64,000 nt of DNA from Saxidomus purpurata (Eukaryota > Mollusca > Bivalvia > Venerida > Veneridae), in assembly GCA_022818135.1 (NCBI GenBank), contig JAFMSR010000007.1:12394007-12458006 (forward strand). Direction: 5' to 3'. Position 1 is the stretch's first letter. The number at the start of each line of letters is the position of its first letter. The notes beneath the pieces were generated by a model, which did no database searches, was not told the origin of the DNA, and saw only the letters and a list, made by a program, of their open reading frames with translations. The translations under genes and the position numbers were made by a program. Shown one piece after another: positions 11,250-24,800 of this stretch.

Positions 11250-11419
11250 CTCGAGGAGATGATGAAGACAGAATAGAAAACGATGATTCGGACCACGGCA
11301 AAGAAAAGTCCACTGGGCCTAGCTTTGGTATTGGTATTGCAGTTGGTATTGCAATTGGTATTCCACTGATGTTTATAGTGTGCTGTGTGTATTTGAAAAT
11401 CAAAAGCCGTCGAGAGTAA
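11250..11419 (+). CDS. Tyrosinase gene A, terminal exon with membrane anchor
   Basis: Preceded by acceptor TTTTCTCTTTAG and ending in TAA at 11417-11419. Joined to the exon ending at 8787 it completes a codon and gives an acidic stalk (ARGDDEDRIENDDSDHGKEK), a transmembrane segment (FGIGIAVGIAIGIPLMFIVC plus CVYL) and a short basic tail KIKSRRE. This predicts a type I membrane tyrosinase with the catalytic part outside the cell. The terminal exon of gene B (42067-42233) has the same plan with a different sequence. GTG would not be a real start here because the frame is entered by splicing. Confidence 0.85.
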
Positions 11420-11728
11420 GACAGTGACGAAACATGTGTGTTATTTTGTCTGCATGACTATATGGATTCTATATATATATAAACGCATAACCGTTTGCGT
11501 ACTAGTATTTAAATACAAAATGTATACTGTGTTTTGAAGACAAAGCTAATGTTTCAAAGATAAAACCACCAAGCGATACTAAATTTATATTTAAAGAGAG
11601 AGCTCTTTGGTTTGTCTGACCTCGATACTTTAGGGTATATTATTAATTTCTGTTTAGTTGTGATTACTTAAACCTTTCATACATGTACCCTGCTCACATC
11701 CAACTTTTGTCAGAATGATTAATGATGC

Positions 11729-11734
11729 AATAAA
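11729..11734 (+). other. Candidate polyadenylation signal of tyrosinase A
   Basis: AATAAA about 310 bp after the stop codon, the first good signal downstream. Position fits a short 3' UTR, but there is no direct evidence for its use. Confidence 0.35.
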
Positions 11735-13366
11735 ACACAAGTATACTTTCAATTCCATTACTTTTTTTCAATGCGAACTTGAAACGTTAGTTACGACTGC
11801 GGAAAAGTTTTGTATATTCAAGAAACTGAAAGATGCACAGATAGTGCTTGAGCCATGTCACGAACAAGCACGACTGTACGGATATACAAGCGCTACCGTA
11901 GTGTACACATTGTGACTCTATCTTGAAAGTAGTTTTTACCAAAAACGCACCGAGCGAAAAACGTTTCAATCCCTCCATCGTAGTGTTTGTTCATGGTCTA
12001 TTGTTCCCCCCAAATTGCCAAATAACGCTGAATATGCATTTGTAGCAAGTTACTTGAAGATGCCTTAACTTTCTAATTTAACATTTTTCTTTCAAATGTC
12101 AGCTTCTTCATGAACATAGAAAACTTAGTCTAGAATCTATCAAAATAACTGATGATGCTGAAAAATATGAGTTTTTATTTGAATATCTATAAATACATAA
12201 GGTTTTTTAAGATATGACCTCGAACGGACAGTTTTAGCCAAGTGTTTACATTTTACCTCTAAGAGTAATACTGCTATTGGTCTAGCGACGTGTTGATGGG
12301 TTTAGGGTATATACAAACTGTTATAAATCAGGTTTGGAATCTGGCGTAAATCAGACAGTCTATACGCATTTAAGCACATGTTTCCTTTTATCTCTGGATC
12401 GGCAGTGAACAGTGGAACGTTGGTCTAGTATAAGCTTCGTCACCTATTATTTGTATACAGATATTCTCAAATATGTGTATTAGATTGATAAGTGTCAAAA
12501 TACGACCAATTCTTTTTTTACATAAGAGTGCACAAAGAGTAGGTTCAATTTGTCCGAGTTTGTACAGAATTAAATAGGTTGTACAATTATTCGGTGGGTA
12601 GCAATTAATAACAGAGGGAGGGACGACAGATGACCTAAAAGCGCTTCCTGTACCGGAACTTTAAAGTTTGCTTCGCAGATTCTACGCAGAACGTCGTACA
12701 GCTGATGGCAATATGTACAGTCGATCATTCGGGCATCCATCAATCGACATATACAAGCACCTGCCTTTAACAGAGCTATTTCCATCCGTTATAAAGAGTT
12801 CCACAAATCAAATGAAGTGTGCAAAGCCACTCTCAAGAAGCTCAGCATGGATGGTCTCGACATCACTTAGCACCATGATGCAATATATACCGGTGATTTG
12901 AATACGTGATTATGATACTTTCCAATCAAGTGATCCTCAGTTGTTCGAAAAGAAGGTATGATTTGAGCTGACATTGGCCTTTGCACGACAAAACTGTTAA
13001 AATATGCAAAAAGTAGAAACATGTGCATATATTTTAAAGACAGATGATAGAGGCAGAGAATATGTTGTAATGAAATACAAAGAGCAAATTAAAAACCACC
13101 AGGGAGAGGAAAAAATACCTTAAGATGCTAAACCTAGAATGTAGTAAAGCATCATATGATACTAATTGCAAGCTGTATTTGTCTCACTTTAACCCGCAAA
13201 GTGACCGGTTGTTCCAACAGCATAGAAAGCCTGAGAAAATCAAAAATGATGATTAAAGTTGGTACACCACTCCGGCCAGTTGGTGAGAAAACAATTGGAT
13301 ATTTCATGTCTTCTTTGTCGAAAGATGCCAATCTTAGCAAGTGTTACACTAACTACTCGGTAACTG

Positions 13367-14094
13367 TGTGTGGGCTATAACAAGTTATAGCATTCCAAAA
13401 GTTCCTTCTATATATTTTATTGAAGTACAAACTACGACAGTCGAAGCAAATTCAGTATCTACAATATTCAATACTCCACGCACCTGTTACTACGTCACGT
13501 TAGATCTGCTTTTATATGGTCACATGGTAAGTTCGCGCCAATACTTCCAGCAACAATATTAGCATATTTTTACGCTATGCAAACGATATGTAAATTAACA
13601 TTCTTTCAGCTATTTGTCAAACACATAATGCAAAAGCAAACGCATTGTCGGACGATTTCTGCAAGTCCAACGTGCAATAGATCTAGCTTATTTTGTATAT
13701 GTGTGCAATAGCTTACTTAGCCTAATTAATTTGGCGTTTCAGTGTGACCCCTTTTACAGATCTGATATTTTATAACTGTCACACTATTTTGTAGAAGACG
13801 GACAGCTATAAAATGTCAACCTGTATAATCGGTTTGCCTTCGACGTGCAAATAGCGAGACTATAGCTTACCCAGTGAAGTTACCACATAAAGGGAAATAA
13901 CCACAGTAACGTAAACATGTAGCGTGTACGGAAAAGAACGGCTATTGGTTGTTAGTTGTTCCAATTTTCAATATCACAACATTTAATTTATAACGGAAAC
14001 ACACCCAAAAACGGCTGTTTGATATTATTTTTGTTTTTACGTGCAGCATTGTTCAGTCAAGTGTGTCTGTACAATTTTAAGTGTTCCTTTCCAT
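13367..14094. other. ~730-bp insertion splitting the recombinase
   Basis: The reading of the Crypton-like protein stops after NYSV (about 13366) and resumes with TTITKL (about 14105). The interval has no protein match. It contains a 24-base fragment of the GT-tail retroelement (14015-14038) and ends in a 24-bp perfect palindrome (14082-14105). It could also be an intron, but the phases do not match. Confidence 0.55.
14015..14038 (+). repeat. 24-bp terminal fragment of the GT-tail retroelement
   Basis: Exact match to the shared 3' terminus (CTGTTTGATATTATTTTTGT followed by TTTT). It is the shortest copy in the window. At this length an exact match by chance is unlikely. Confidence 0.55.
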
Positions 14095-14570
14095 GGAAAG
14101 GAACAACAATCACTAAACTTTCCCAGGCAGGTGTTACCAATAGAGCCATAGCAAGAATAACTAAACACAGAGATGAGAAATCCTTACACCACTATCAGCA
14201 AGACTCAAGTGATGCACATGAAAAAGAATGTTTTCTGATATTTTAAACTATGAATACTTTGAAAATCCTGTGTCTGTGCCATATATCAATGGAAGTTCAT
14301 CTTCCTCTACCTATCCCATTACGTCCACAGTGACAACAGAGCAGTCACTTGATGGCAATGCTGGTGGTAGTAGCTCATGTCTGTCTGTAGTCTTGCCTGG
14401 CTTTAGCTGAAGCGTTTTTCGCCATCCGGCCATTAAGTCAAATGAACGTTGCCTCTAACAGTGTGACCAATGCTGTTGACAACCGACAGAATCCTCAGTC
14501 CATGAACCCGTTCACATTTACTGGATGCACTGTTTACAGTCATAACTACTTTGCTAGTAAGTAATTACAC

Positions 14571-15202
14571 GTTTCGTGTTTATGCAGCACGTAATCTGAC
14601 TGTCCGAGTTTTGAAAAATGACCAAAACAGTTATTAATCATAAAAAGCTTGATCGTACCTTGACTAAACTATTAAAAATGCTGTTAACATAATTCTTCTC
14701 ATAATAGTGAATATTCATGGTTTAAAACATTGTTTAAGCATGTTGGCGGCTCCTCGCTGCTTTACACAGTTTTTCTTTTTGTTGTTGTTATCTGACATAA
14801 CACGCACCGGACACATATTTTTGAACACAGTTATTTCTTTTGTTTCGATGCATTGTACTATAATTGTATATGCGTGAAATAAAACAAATGTGATTTAACT
14901 TGTTCGCCACTTTATCAGTAATATTATTTTCATTCGTACAAATGTTGAACTACATTGTACGCGCAGTACGATTTATGCAAGATAGTTCTGCGGTCAATAT
15001 GCAGGTCACAGATAAAATATTTAATTACCGTATTCATGCTGAAAACAACGCCAGATGCGTTGTAAAAGGTTTACTGTAGCCATTGTGTAATTATGCGATT
15101 TTTATGGTCTCAAATAGTCGCTATTAAAAAAATTGAGACCATTAAAAACCGCATATAGTCGCAATTACCAAAAATATAAAACAGTAATCCCTATTATATA
15201 TG
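14571..15202. other. No gene seen
   Basis: AT-rich interval. The only structure is an inverted repeat at 15100-15155 (TATGGTCTCAA and TTGAGACCATTA arms), which could form a hairpin. Confidence 0.5.
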
Positions 15203-15248
15203 TTTTGAGAATATAATCTGGTAGTTGTAGGGATTGCCCCTTTAAAGG
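15203..15248. repeat. End fragment of MITE family 3
   Basis: GTTTTGAGAATATAATCTGG followed by TAGTTGTAGGGATTGCCCCT matches one terminus of the family seen complete at 30025-30404, 42253-42609 and 56914-57289. It abuts the MITE that follows. Confidence 0.55.
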
Positions 15249-15584
15249 TCCACTACTAAGCGAAAATGAAATGACAGTTATTTCAATGGAATGTACATTA
15301 CCTTATGCAAGACACTAAATAATGAAGATTGGCAGGTTAAAATTTACAGAAAGTGTTCGGAAAACGAAGAAAAGTATGTGTATTATATTGAAATCTCAAT
15401 AAATCGACAAAATGACCACCCAGGTCTTTTTAACTTTCTTCATAATGCATAGAAAAATAATTGTACATGTACTGTGATTTAGAATCTCTACATACCAACT
15501 TTCATTTTTTATTAAAAATAACTTATTTCTCTACTTTTTTAAAGTATATTTGAATTTTCACTTTCGTTAATATTGGACCTTAAA
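15242..15584. mobile_element. MITE family 2, copy 1
   Basis: Begins TTTAAAGGTCCACTACTAAG CGAAAAT and ends CGTTAATATTGGACCTTAAA, an imperfect inverted repeat with TTAA-like flanks. The interior is AT-rich and non-coding. A 214-bp relative in opposite orientation lies at 41391-41604. Confidence 0.7.
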
Positions 15585-16076
15585 AATAAAGAGGACAATT
15601 GTTTATTGCGCCAAGTGGTAGATATTTCAGGTTTTAACCGATTTGCTATTTAATGCCGTCGAAACGTCGCAATAAGTCCAAGTGTCAAAACGTAAAAAAA
15701 CTTGACAGGAACCAAATACTAGCTAAAATAGCCATTTGCTGAGCTTTCGTCATGAAAGTTCTTTAAAGTAAATCTTACGTTTCTTTTTTTTGTGAAACAG
15801 GCACTGTCGATCGATGGAGTTTTGTTAATCAGGACTATTATAAACCACTAGATGGCGCTGGGGCAGGTTTTTCAATAAGTTCAAACATGTTTCAGATCAG
15901 AGACCATTTTTCAAAACATTTGACAAAATTACAGAAGTCAGTGTTTGTAAACAACGCCACGTGGTGATGTTTATACACTTGTGAATAGTGGGCATGCATT
16001 ACAGTACAAACAGTTTACTTACCTTGATGAAAGTTTATTTCCATAAAATGAAAATATCCTTCATAAAAATGAATCA
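15585..16076. other. No gene seen
   Basis: AT-rich stretch between two MITEs with no coding or repeat signal that I could support. Confidence 0.5.
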
Positions 16077-16442
16077 TTAAAGCTGCTCGCTCTCAGATTT
16101 TGGTAAAAAAATGAAGTTCTCGAAACTGTATGTACAGTTTTTTGTAAATAACGTATTTTAGCACATTAAGTCATATAAAAGGGCTCCAGTAAAAAATTCC
16201 TGTCACATATACCTCTAAATTAAAAAAATACGCCACCAAATTCAAAAGCGTTTGCAAATTTTATTATAAACATGTAGTGTAGCGGTGCCGTGCAACCGAC
16301 ATTTTTTAATTGGTTTCTGCAAATTCCTAGCTATATTTTTTCTTATATTTTGGTTCTAACCTTTAGTTTATATTTATGAATAAGTATGTCATTTTAAAAA
16401 GACAACATTTTTTCAACGGTAACTGAGAGCGAGCAGCTTTAA
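16077..16442. mobile_element. MITE family 1, reference copy
   Basis: Element 16081-16438 with perfect 16-bp terminal inverted repeats (AGCTGCTCGCTCTCAG and CTGAGAGCGAGCAGCT), flanked on both sides by TTAA (16077-16080 and 16439-16442), the target-site duplication. 358 bp, non-coding, with interior marks GTGTAGCGGTGCCGT and ATTCCTGTCACATATA. TTAA duplications are typical of piggyBac-type transposases, but no transposase is present and the ends are not the classical piggyBac ends. Confidence 0.88.
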
Positions 16443-18680
16443 GTTATCCAAGACCTATATCAGAAAATTAGAAATTTAGCAGATATCATGAATATATGTT
16501 TTGGTGCTGAAATCTATTCAGGTTGCCATATGTTTTTCGAGTAGTCAGTATTGAACTTTTTAATTTTAGTATAAATGTCTAACTTGCAAAAGTACACAGC
16601 AGGACATAACTTCCCTTGTACTTCAATATGTTTTGTTATCCACATTTGTCTATACTTCACTGCAAAAGCCCCTTCTTTCTATAGTATAGTTCAGTACTTT
16701 CCATAATAATGTTTTGTTGTATGATACTATTTCCAGGTTCAGGTAGTCTTCCATTGCTTAGTCAAGCCCATGGGTATGCAGATACATAAGGCAAACTATA
16801 AACAGTGTTGGTATAAATTTTGAAACAATATTTATGTCACTTACACGAAGAATCCTCCTACTAAACCACAAAGGATCGCACATTCAGGGTCAGTTAATAT
16901 TATCCTCGCTAATTATATATTATGATCATTATTATCCAAGAATGAGGCTTAAATATATATTTTACTATTTATTTTAGTAAGTTCTCCATTTTATTTTTTT
17001 CCTTGATGGTCTATAATTTACATTCATCCCATGTTATCATCACTATGAATTTTCAAATCCGCGTCAAGAACATTAAAACTTACACAAATAGCTCCTTTTA
17101 CTCTCTTTTGATATGAACAATACATGTCTTTTTCTTATGCACATTTTCTGCAATGCTTTAAATATAAACTTTATTCTTCATCAACTACATGCATATACAG
17201 TGTATTGTGTTTTAAACTATTGTGATAATTCCCCTCCTTTTTCTGACACATGTTCTAGTATCAGTTTCATGTCTGGAATTTGTGCCGTTCAAAAAACACA
17301 AAAAAACCCCACACAAACCAGACCTGCATGCTGATGGCATTTAATGACCAATTAATTTTGTGACTCTATCTTAATTGGGTGCTGACATATTCATTTTACC
17401 ACAATGTATTTATAGAGTAGTAAATTACACAAAATCAGGCCTTGTGCAAAATTTGACAGCGAGTTAGGTGTGAACTGTAGTATTTATCTTTAAATTTCTA
17501 AAAAGGGAGAATATGAATGAAAGTCATGGGATAAAAAGGAAGTGAGAAGAAGTGATTCAGGAGGTGAATAAAGTTTTAGCTTATAAAAACAAAAAATATA
17601 AGAAACGTAAAGAAGCCCAAAGTCAGCTCAATAGCTAAAATATTCTGCTTGCTATTGTGATTCATTCACTCTTGTGCTATTTTTACCAACCTCAAGTTTA
17701 ATTGACAGGTAGTTTAGAGGTATCAAGTTACAGCTGCACACTGCAAATATACCAGCGAGAGTTGCCACTTTAATGGTAAAGCGACTGACAAACTAATTCA
17801 TAGCTGTAATATAACAGTTTTGTATGTATATGTCATACAGTTATTATATAACTACAGTCAAGACTGTGTCACAGACGCCCTTTTATAGTGACTCCCTGTC
17901 TTAATTGACCATATTGGTTTCCTGTATTTGCCTACTAATTTATATTGGGACTGTATGCAATGAATCCCTGTCTAATAAGTTTAGCGAACATTAACTTTGG
18001 CTCCCAAAATAATGATGTCACTATCTCATGAGACTGCTTTTGTTGCACGTTTATTAGCTATTAACAATAATTACCAGTCAGAGAGACAACTATTCAAATA
18101 TTGTGTATGCACCTGTGAATTAAGATGTAAAATAAGCCTACCAGATTGTTTTCATTTGCGACAGGATATCACATGTAAACACATCCGTTGATCTATGTGT
18201 ACAATTTATCTTTCAACTTTTAGTCAAACGACTTTTCGTATATATAATTAATACGGCCTTCTATTTTGGTATGTAATGTGAAATTTCTTTTCAAGAGAGC
18301 GAAGAGTAAGCCTTAGGATTAACTAAAGTAAATGTGAAAATCAAACACAAAAAAGGGAAATATTGCATGTGGATCAAGTAAGTAGAAAATGCATGACTGA
18401 AAACAATACGTTTAACCAGAAATTTAATGTTCTGAAGCATGATTTAATTCGTTCATCTTGATGTCTAAAAAGTAGCTTTTTACAATAAGATAACTACATG
18501 TAGTAGCTGATAAAGCTGCTGCTGCGACTTTTTAATAAAATTAGCATTATCTAATCACTTACCAACATGATTAAATTAATCAACATTCATAGGAACAGGC
18601 GTCGAGAAAAAACTTTTCTTGCAATAATTTAACTCTTTCGTTCTGGGTACAAAATATTTGATTTAGTATTTATCTTTTTA
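16443..18680. other. No gene seen
   Basis: AT-rich DNA upstream of tyrosinase B. Short open frames at 17113-17334 and 17997-18191 have no recognisable domain or splice context. A promoter of gene B should lie here or just before a 5' UTR exon, but I could not identify a TATA box or initiator with confidence. Confidence 0.45.
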
Positions 18681-18705
18681 CTGTAGTTTCCAGTTACTAA
18701 TAGCT

Positions 18706-18831
18706 ATGAAGATTCTTGTGATACTCATTCTGCACCCGTTTCTGTGCAGTGGCCAGTTGCTCCAGAGTATGTCAATTCAGTTACCGTCTGACGACATTCA
18801 AAACATCGAACAATGCCAGGAAAGGGCAAAG
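18706..18831 (+). CDS. Tyrosinase B exon 1 (signal peptide)
   Basis: ATG at 18706 opens MKILVILILHPFLCSGQLLQ, a hydrophobic core ending in a small-residue cleavage context (C-S-G), then IEQCQERAK. Donor GTGTGTAT follows at phase 0. An acceptor-like TTTTTACTGTAG lies 24 bp before the ATG, so a separate 5' UTR exon is possible. CQERA just before the junction and a following NPxxIR-like start are usual in this family and match exon 2 (NQPVDIRLAEIACVHTYY). Confidence 0.8.
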
Positions 18832-21800
18832 GTGTGTATAAGTGATTTCCAAATTATTTTATGCCGTTGTAATTTAATCATATTTGCATGGTCATGATGA
18901 GCTATTATACTCGTCCGTCATCTGTCAATAACTTCCTTTGATATTATTTCCTCTAAACCAATTGAGTTTATTTCAATGAACTTCACAGAAATGCTGTTAT
19001 GATAGTCATATATATTAAAGGTATTAAAAGAATGCAATTTTTTAAAAGCTGCTGTCTCTCAGATTTTGGTAAAAAATAAAAACAAAAATAATATCAAACA
19101 GGGAATGCCACGTACCAAAAACGCAGCCTCCCCAAAACGAGCCCCACAGCACCCAGAAGTGCACACCACCAACACACACACACACACACGCACACACACG
19201 CACACACACACGACACACACACACAATCATGTACACACACACACATATACACTACCAACACACACTAGCATACAAAGCAAACACACGAGGACAAAACGAA
19301 CAATTAAAGGAACACAGTGGGGCACCGCCTTGGAACGGTCAGTGGCAAAAACACCACTGGGGAGCTTAAACCGGTTTATGGTGCGCACCCAACCTCACTC
19401 TTACCCCCACCATGTTCCAAAGTCACAGGACAGTGTAAATAAAAGTAATCCCTGCTAGGTGAATCTCTAACACACGCAATGGAAACAAAAGGCATGGTAT
19501 GTAAAACACAAAAATGCTCGTGTATAAATATATAAAAAGCAAACCTTGAGAACCAAAAACCTTGAGAACCAAGTTCTTCAAACTGTTTGAAAATAACATA
19601 TTTTAGAACATATAGTCATATAAAATGGTTTCAGTATAAATTCCTGTCGCGTATATCTGTAGATTTAAAAAATTACGCTACCAAATAGTAAAGCGTTGCA
19701 AACGCTTTTGAAATTCCAATATCAACATAAAGTGTCGCGGTGCCGTAAAACCAGCATTTGCAATTGATTTTTGCAAATTCCTTCCTAGATTTTTACTTGT
19801 ATTGTTAATTTTAGCCTTTAGTCTATATTTATGTATTAGTATGTCATTTAAAAAAAAATTCAACGGCAATTGAGAGCGAGTAGCTTTAAAAGACATATAA
19901 TTTGTTAAACAAATAAAAGAGCTTATTCAGCATGTCAAAAGATAGTATTCCTGAGAAATCAAGGGTTCTCAAGAACCGTTAGAAAATAAAAGCAATGAGA
20001 GACTAGAAATTAACAACAATGATGTTGTTTTTTGAGGTTCTTGTGGAGATTAGAGGGAAGACCATTGCATATTCCTCTTTCAGAAAGCTACAGGAAGATA
20101 AAAAACAAGATATTTGCTAAAGGTTATCAGTTCCCTTGAAAAGCAAAGCAATACAGATTTTGATTTATTACAATTAAAAAAACAGAACTGGTTGAAATTA
20201 GTGCCCCAAAAATGCAAGGGTCTTTTATATGATCAAGAGCTAAATGGATTACAGAGGGAGAAAAACCATCGAGCTAGTTTTGCAATCTAGAAAATAGGAA
20301 TTATGTCTCAAAAATGATGAACTCGTTATACTCATCTTCAGGTTCTTTATTACAAAATCAAGCAGAAATTATAAATGAAGTTGTAAAACATTATAAGAAC
20401 CTGTCTTCTTTAAAGGTAGTATGCGACCTTCTCCGATGTCAGACGTCAAATCACGAGTTTTCTCCGATTGATTGAAATTTTGAATAATGGTACTTTAACG
20501 TGTTGTCCGTATTTTATTTGTTTTAATTTTTATATTTTTATCAGTTCGTTTCCTAGCAACGCGACGTCGAATGTCAATGGTGGAATAAAATTTAGATGTT
20601 TTGCCGTCATATATTTCCAACGCAAAACGTTTCTACTGAAAATCCGCCCATTTTTCACCCAAACTTGTGACCCCCGACCCACTTTAAGGTTAGTTTTGGT
20701 AAACGGAAGGAGATTCAACCAACTAATGATTTACACTGGGATTAAGCGTAGTTCCTAACAAATAACAGAAACAATTTTAAAAGGGGGGTCTTCACACACT
20801 TTTTCTCACAAACTTGCAATAAAATAAAGTTCGGACATCAAGAATAACGATAACGTCGCCTGCCGTTAATGAGCGCTCTACATGAATCGTAAGACCCGCT
20901 TAGACAAAGATGAACGTTGAAAAAAGCCATCTTTTGATATGCAAATGTAGAACAATTAGTATTAGTATGGAACAAATAAAAACAGATAGTGATACCCATA
21001 ATTTACATAATTATATTGAAGCATCTGGGTAATATATGCACCGTTGTACCGGGATCAGACGACAATGGAGCGCAGACGAGAAGGCCAGTTAAAACGTTTG
21101 GAGATTTTGTGAGTACACTATTTTCGCGGAGCAGAAGGTTATATCGGGGCAAGCGGTGATAATCAGGGGAACTGTGTTGGTCAGAGCAATAGAGAAACAT
21201 GTTAGTTTATATTTGAAATTAAACTTTAAGTAGATTTATAAAAAATTATGCACACACATGCGTCTCTAACGCAGGCAACGTGCGTTCCATCAAAAAGTAT
21301 TAATTAAGCCTACGGTGGCAAACATTTAACAGACTATCACGACGAACACTAGAGAAAAAATGGAAAATTGAATAATTTAACTCGTTTGATACATGTAGGT
21401 CGTTCGTTGCATAATCATGTTTGCGCATACTCATGTATATACTAGTAAAAACCCTACCTCACATACTGGTATGATCACTGTTATCATTGTTACTTTCAAC
21501 ATTTTCGAAATCTTCACCGTGTTTAACGAAATATTTAACGTTATTCGGCATCATCAACCACTTTAAAACAAACGTGTCCCTTTGTAATGGCAAATCATTT
21601 AGGGATCGTTGATATGGTTATTTGAATGAGTGTTTCTACTACAGTTAAGCACGCGCGCAATTTTCCTCCTATAGGTACCAACCCATACTCGACCCCCACC
21701 CCTTCAAAGTGCGAAAACACTGGTGATGTTGAATACTCCAGTTAGCGTTTCAATGAACCTGCTAAAGACGAAACTGAACAGCAGGCGACTACAAAGATTC

Positions 21801-24800
21801 AAGATTTATTTACAATCTCTCTGTATGCAATTATCATAAAGTTAAAATGGAAGTAAAAAATTAACATGCTTATACAGACACATGAGCATAGATGACAACG
21901 CCTTAATTCAGATTTCAAAAGAATGTCAATGTTTTAAAACATGCCTAGTTGCAAACTAGAAGACATGTATACTATAAATAGGAAGGGCAGGAATTAAGCT
22001 TAAAATAAAATTTTGAAAGCATTAGGGCTTAAGAATCCATTGGCGTCAGTGAGCAAATTAATAGAACGTTTTCAATCCAAGAAGAATCTACATGATATAA
22101 CTATAGTTGGTAGTTTTTACTCTATATTTAAATACTTTTTCAGAACGTAGAAATATGATATTGACTGAAGTTATGCTTAGTTGTTTGGTGTCTACAGTAT
22201 TGCAGTTGTTTACAGGCGGGCAGTTTACCTTACAATCGATCCTGGGACGGATCATCGGTCCTTGGAAGGAAAGAGACCACCATTCTCCGTAAAAACTGCC
22301 AACTTTCTCACACAAGGCGGTAGCAGGGCTCGAACCCATAATCCTCAAGCAGCGAGAGGTTACAGTGATTTTAAGATTTAACTAGAGCTATCACTAAATG
22401 TGATTAATACCCCCGAAAGAATGCTTTATAAACTGAGGAAAGTCGTAGTAACAGAATACCTTGCAAAAAAACTAAAATAGAGATATTGTTCTTGGCAATA
22501 ACTCTGTAATTTGTCAAGATAGATATATGGTTCTTGTACACTGCGCTTCCTCTCATTGTGCTGGACCATTGCATGAAGTTGTATTGCACTCCACACAGTA
22601 GTTTTTAAGTGATGCTCTGCGACAAGGAAAAGTAAAAATGGGCAATAACTCTGTAATGAGTCCAGATAGAGTTATGGTCCCTGTGCACTGCACTTCCTCT
22701 CAATGTACTTGATCATTGTATGAGGGTAAATTGAATTCCAACCAGTAGTTTTCAAGTTATGCTCCGGACAAGGAAAAGTAACAAAGGGCAATAACTCTGT
22801 AATGAGTCAGGAAAGAGTTATGGTTCTTGTACACTGCACTTCCTCTCAATGTACTTGACCATTGTATGAAGTTGTAACGAATTCCGACCTTTAGTTTTCA
22901 AGTAATGCTCCGGACAAGGAAAAGTAACAAAGGGCAATAACTCTGTAAAGAGTCAAGAAAGAGTTATGGTTTATGTGCACTGCACTTCCTCTCAATGTGC
23001 TTGACCATTGTATGAAGTTGTATTGAATTCCAACCAGTAGTTTTCAAGTTATGCTCCGGACAAGGAAAAGTAACAAAGGGCAATAACTCTGTAATGAGTC
23101 AAGATGGAGTTATGGTTCCCGTGAACTGCACTTCTTCTCAATGTGCTTGACCATTGTATGAAGTCGTATTGAATTTCAACTTGTAGTTTTCAAATTATGC
23201 TCTGGACAAGGAAAATGCAACAGATCGCCTGACCGACCGACCGACCGACCGACAAACCACCTGGTGACTCCTAATAACCCCCCAACTTCGTTTCGGGGGT
23301 ATAAAAAACGGTAACTGTATTATATACAAAACAGATGTCATTCAATTGCACTGCTATCTCTGAAGAAGTCGTAATATTTAAAATTTTACTGACTAACATA
23401 ATATATACGATTTCAGTCATTTTAATTTCAAAACCCGTACGCAATTCTTTAATTGACCTTCAAGTTGCGCCAATATATACTGTACATTTGCATAAGTGTA
23501 CGTTGAACGCTGCGCGAAATAACGTCAGACAACAGTCCGCACGACGTTATAATTCTACAATCATTGGGCCCGTTTCATCAATGCTCTTACGATCAAAGTT
23601 TGCGTAAGATTTTCTTACGAAATTCTTACGATCACTAGAGCGTTTCATCAATAATTTCTTACGCAAGCAGGTGCTTCTTATTCTTAAGTTGATTGTGTAA
23701 ATTTTACGAATGGTCACAAGCTGTCGTAACTGTTCATAAATATGGCCGCTGCGTTCGTCTACGCACGACAGAACATTTTGTACATACCACTAAATGTGTC
23801 AATCCCTCCTTCAACACCCGCCACCACAAAGGGGCTAAAGAATTCATAACCTGTAAAATTATTCAATAACATTATCTTTAATGCTGTTAATTGGTCAAAC
23901 AGAGATTTGAATAGTGTATCCAGAAGTGCAGTACCACTGAAAGACATTTTACATTTTATTTACCTGTGTAAAAATGAGTTTGGTAGTTGTAAAAATACAT
24001 TGCAACAGCTCAGGGGCAAACACCCTTGGAAACACAGAAATGTGTTTGGCGTTCAGGGGTGTTGTTCTGAATAGAAAAGTAAATGTGTGCCTTTAAAGGT
24101 TGGTTGTTACTAAGAAAGGTTGGATAGTAAACAAATTAAAAATGGAGTGTATTATTATATAGATACATCACACCACCAAGCATATGCAACATAAATGTAC
24201 AAGTTTTATAAATGGCTCACACTTACTTAAACTGCTGTCCATGTTAAATGTTGATGTATCTTCAAGACCATTTATATTGAATGATCATGACAGTAGATAT
24301 TGTTTCAACAATGAAAAAGTGCAGAACTAAAATAATACACTTATACCTTCATTTCCATGTTACTCAATAGCTTTGGGCCTGGTCCACCACCCGTCATTCT
24401 GCTTTCTTTTGCATGTGATACCGCCTCTTTCTTTACTTTTGACTGGAAAATAAATTTTTCGCAGTAGGACAAGTGCTTGTTGAGTGTAGAAGCACAGTTA
24501 CTGCAAAAACTGAACAAACTCAAAAATAGGTCAATGTAGCCTAGAGAAAAAGTTCTCTCTCCAGTACCTGTCTAAAGAACAGATAGAATAATTGATACTA
24601 TGTACATCACTACTGCTTCAAATCAGTCACATTTTTTGCATATACAGTCAAACCTGTGTGTAAAGATCACTTGGCTAAAAGAAAAATGGTATTTGTTGGA
24701 AAGATGTTTTTATTAAGTGTTTCTTGTACAGATGAATACGGAATAGTGCTTTGTTTTGTCTCTGCTGGGTTTTGATATGCAGATTAATGATTATCCACAG

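Larger units (their letters stand above)
12610..14570 (+). pseudogene. Decayed Crypton-like tyrosine recombinase (KIAA1958/QRICH1-like family)
   Basis: Reading across frame shifts gives, in order, the N-terminal SAM-like region (LLRRFYAERRTADGNMYS, IRASINRHIQAPAFNRAISI, YKEFHKSNEVCKATLKKL, HHDAIYTGDLNT), the middle (KTDDRGREYVVMKYKEQIKN), the stretch VGTPLRPVGEKTIGYFMSSL with SKDANLSKCYTNYSV, and the recombinase C-terminal box (TTITKLSQAGVTNRAIARIT, KHRDEKSLHHYQ). These are hallmarks of metazoan Crypton-derived recombinases. The box keeps an H-R pair and a tyrosine in the place of the nucleophile. At least three stops or shifts, plus an insertion between YTNYSV and TTITKL, show it is dead. 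The tail NPFTFTGCTVYSHNY matches the usual C-terminal end of these proteins. Confidence 0.75.

Noticed and set aside
23742..23850. Intact Harbinger transposase start (MAAAFVYARQ)
   Set aside because: Only about 35 codons are open and no DDE motifs follow. At most a remnant start.
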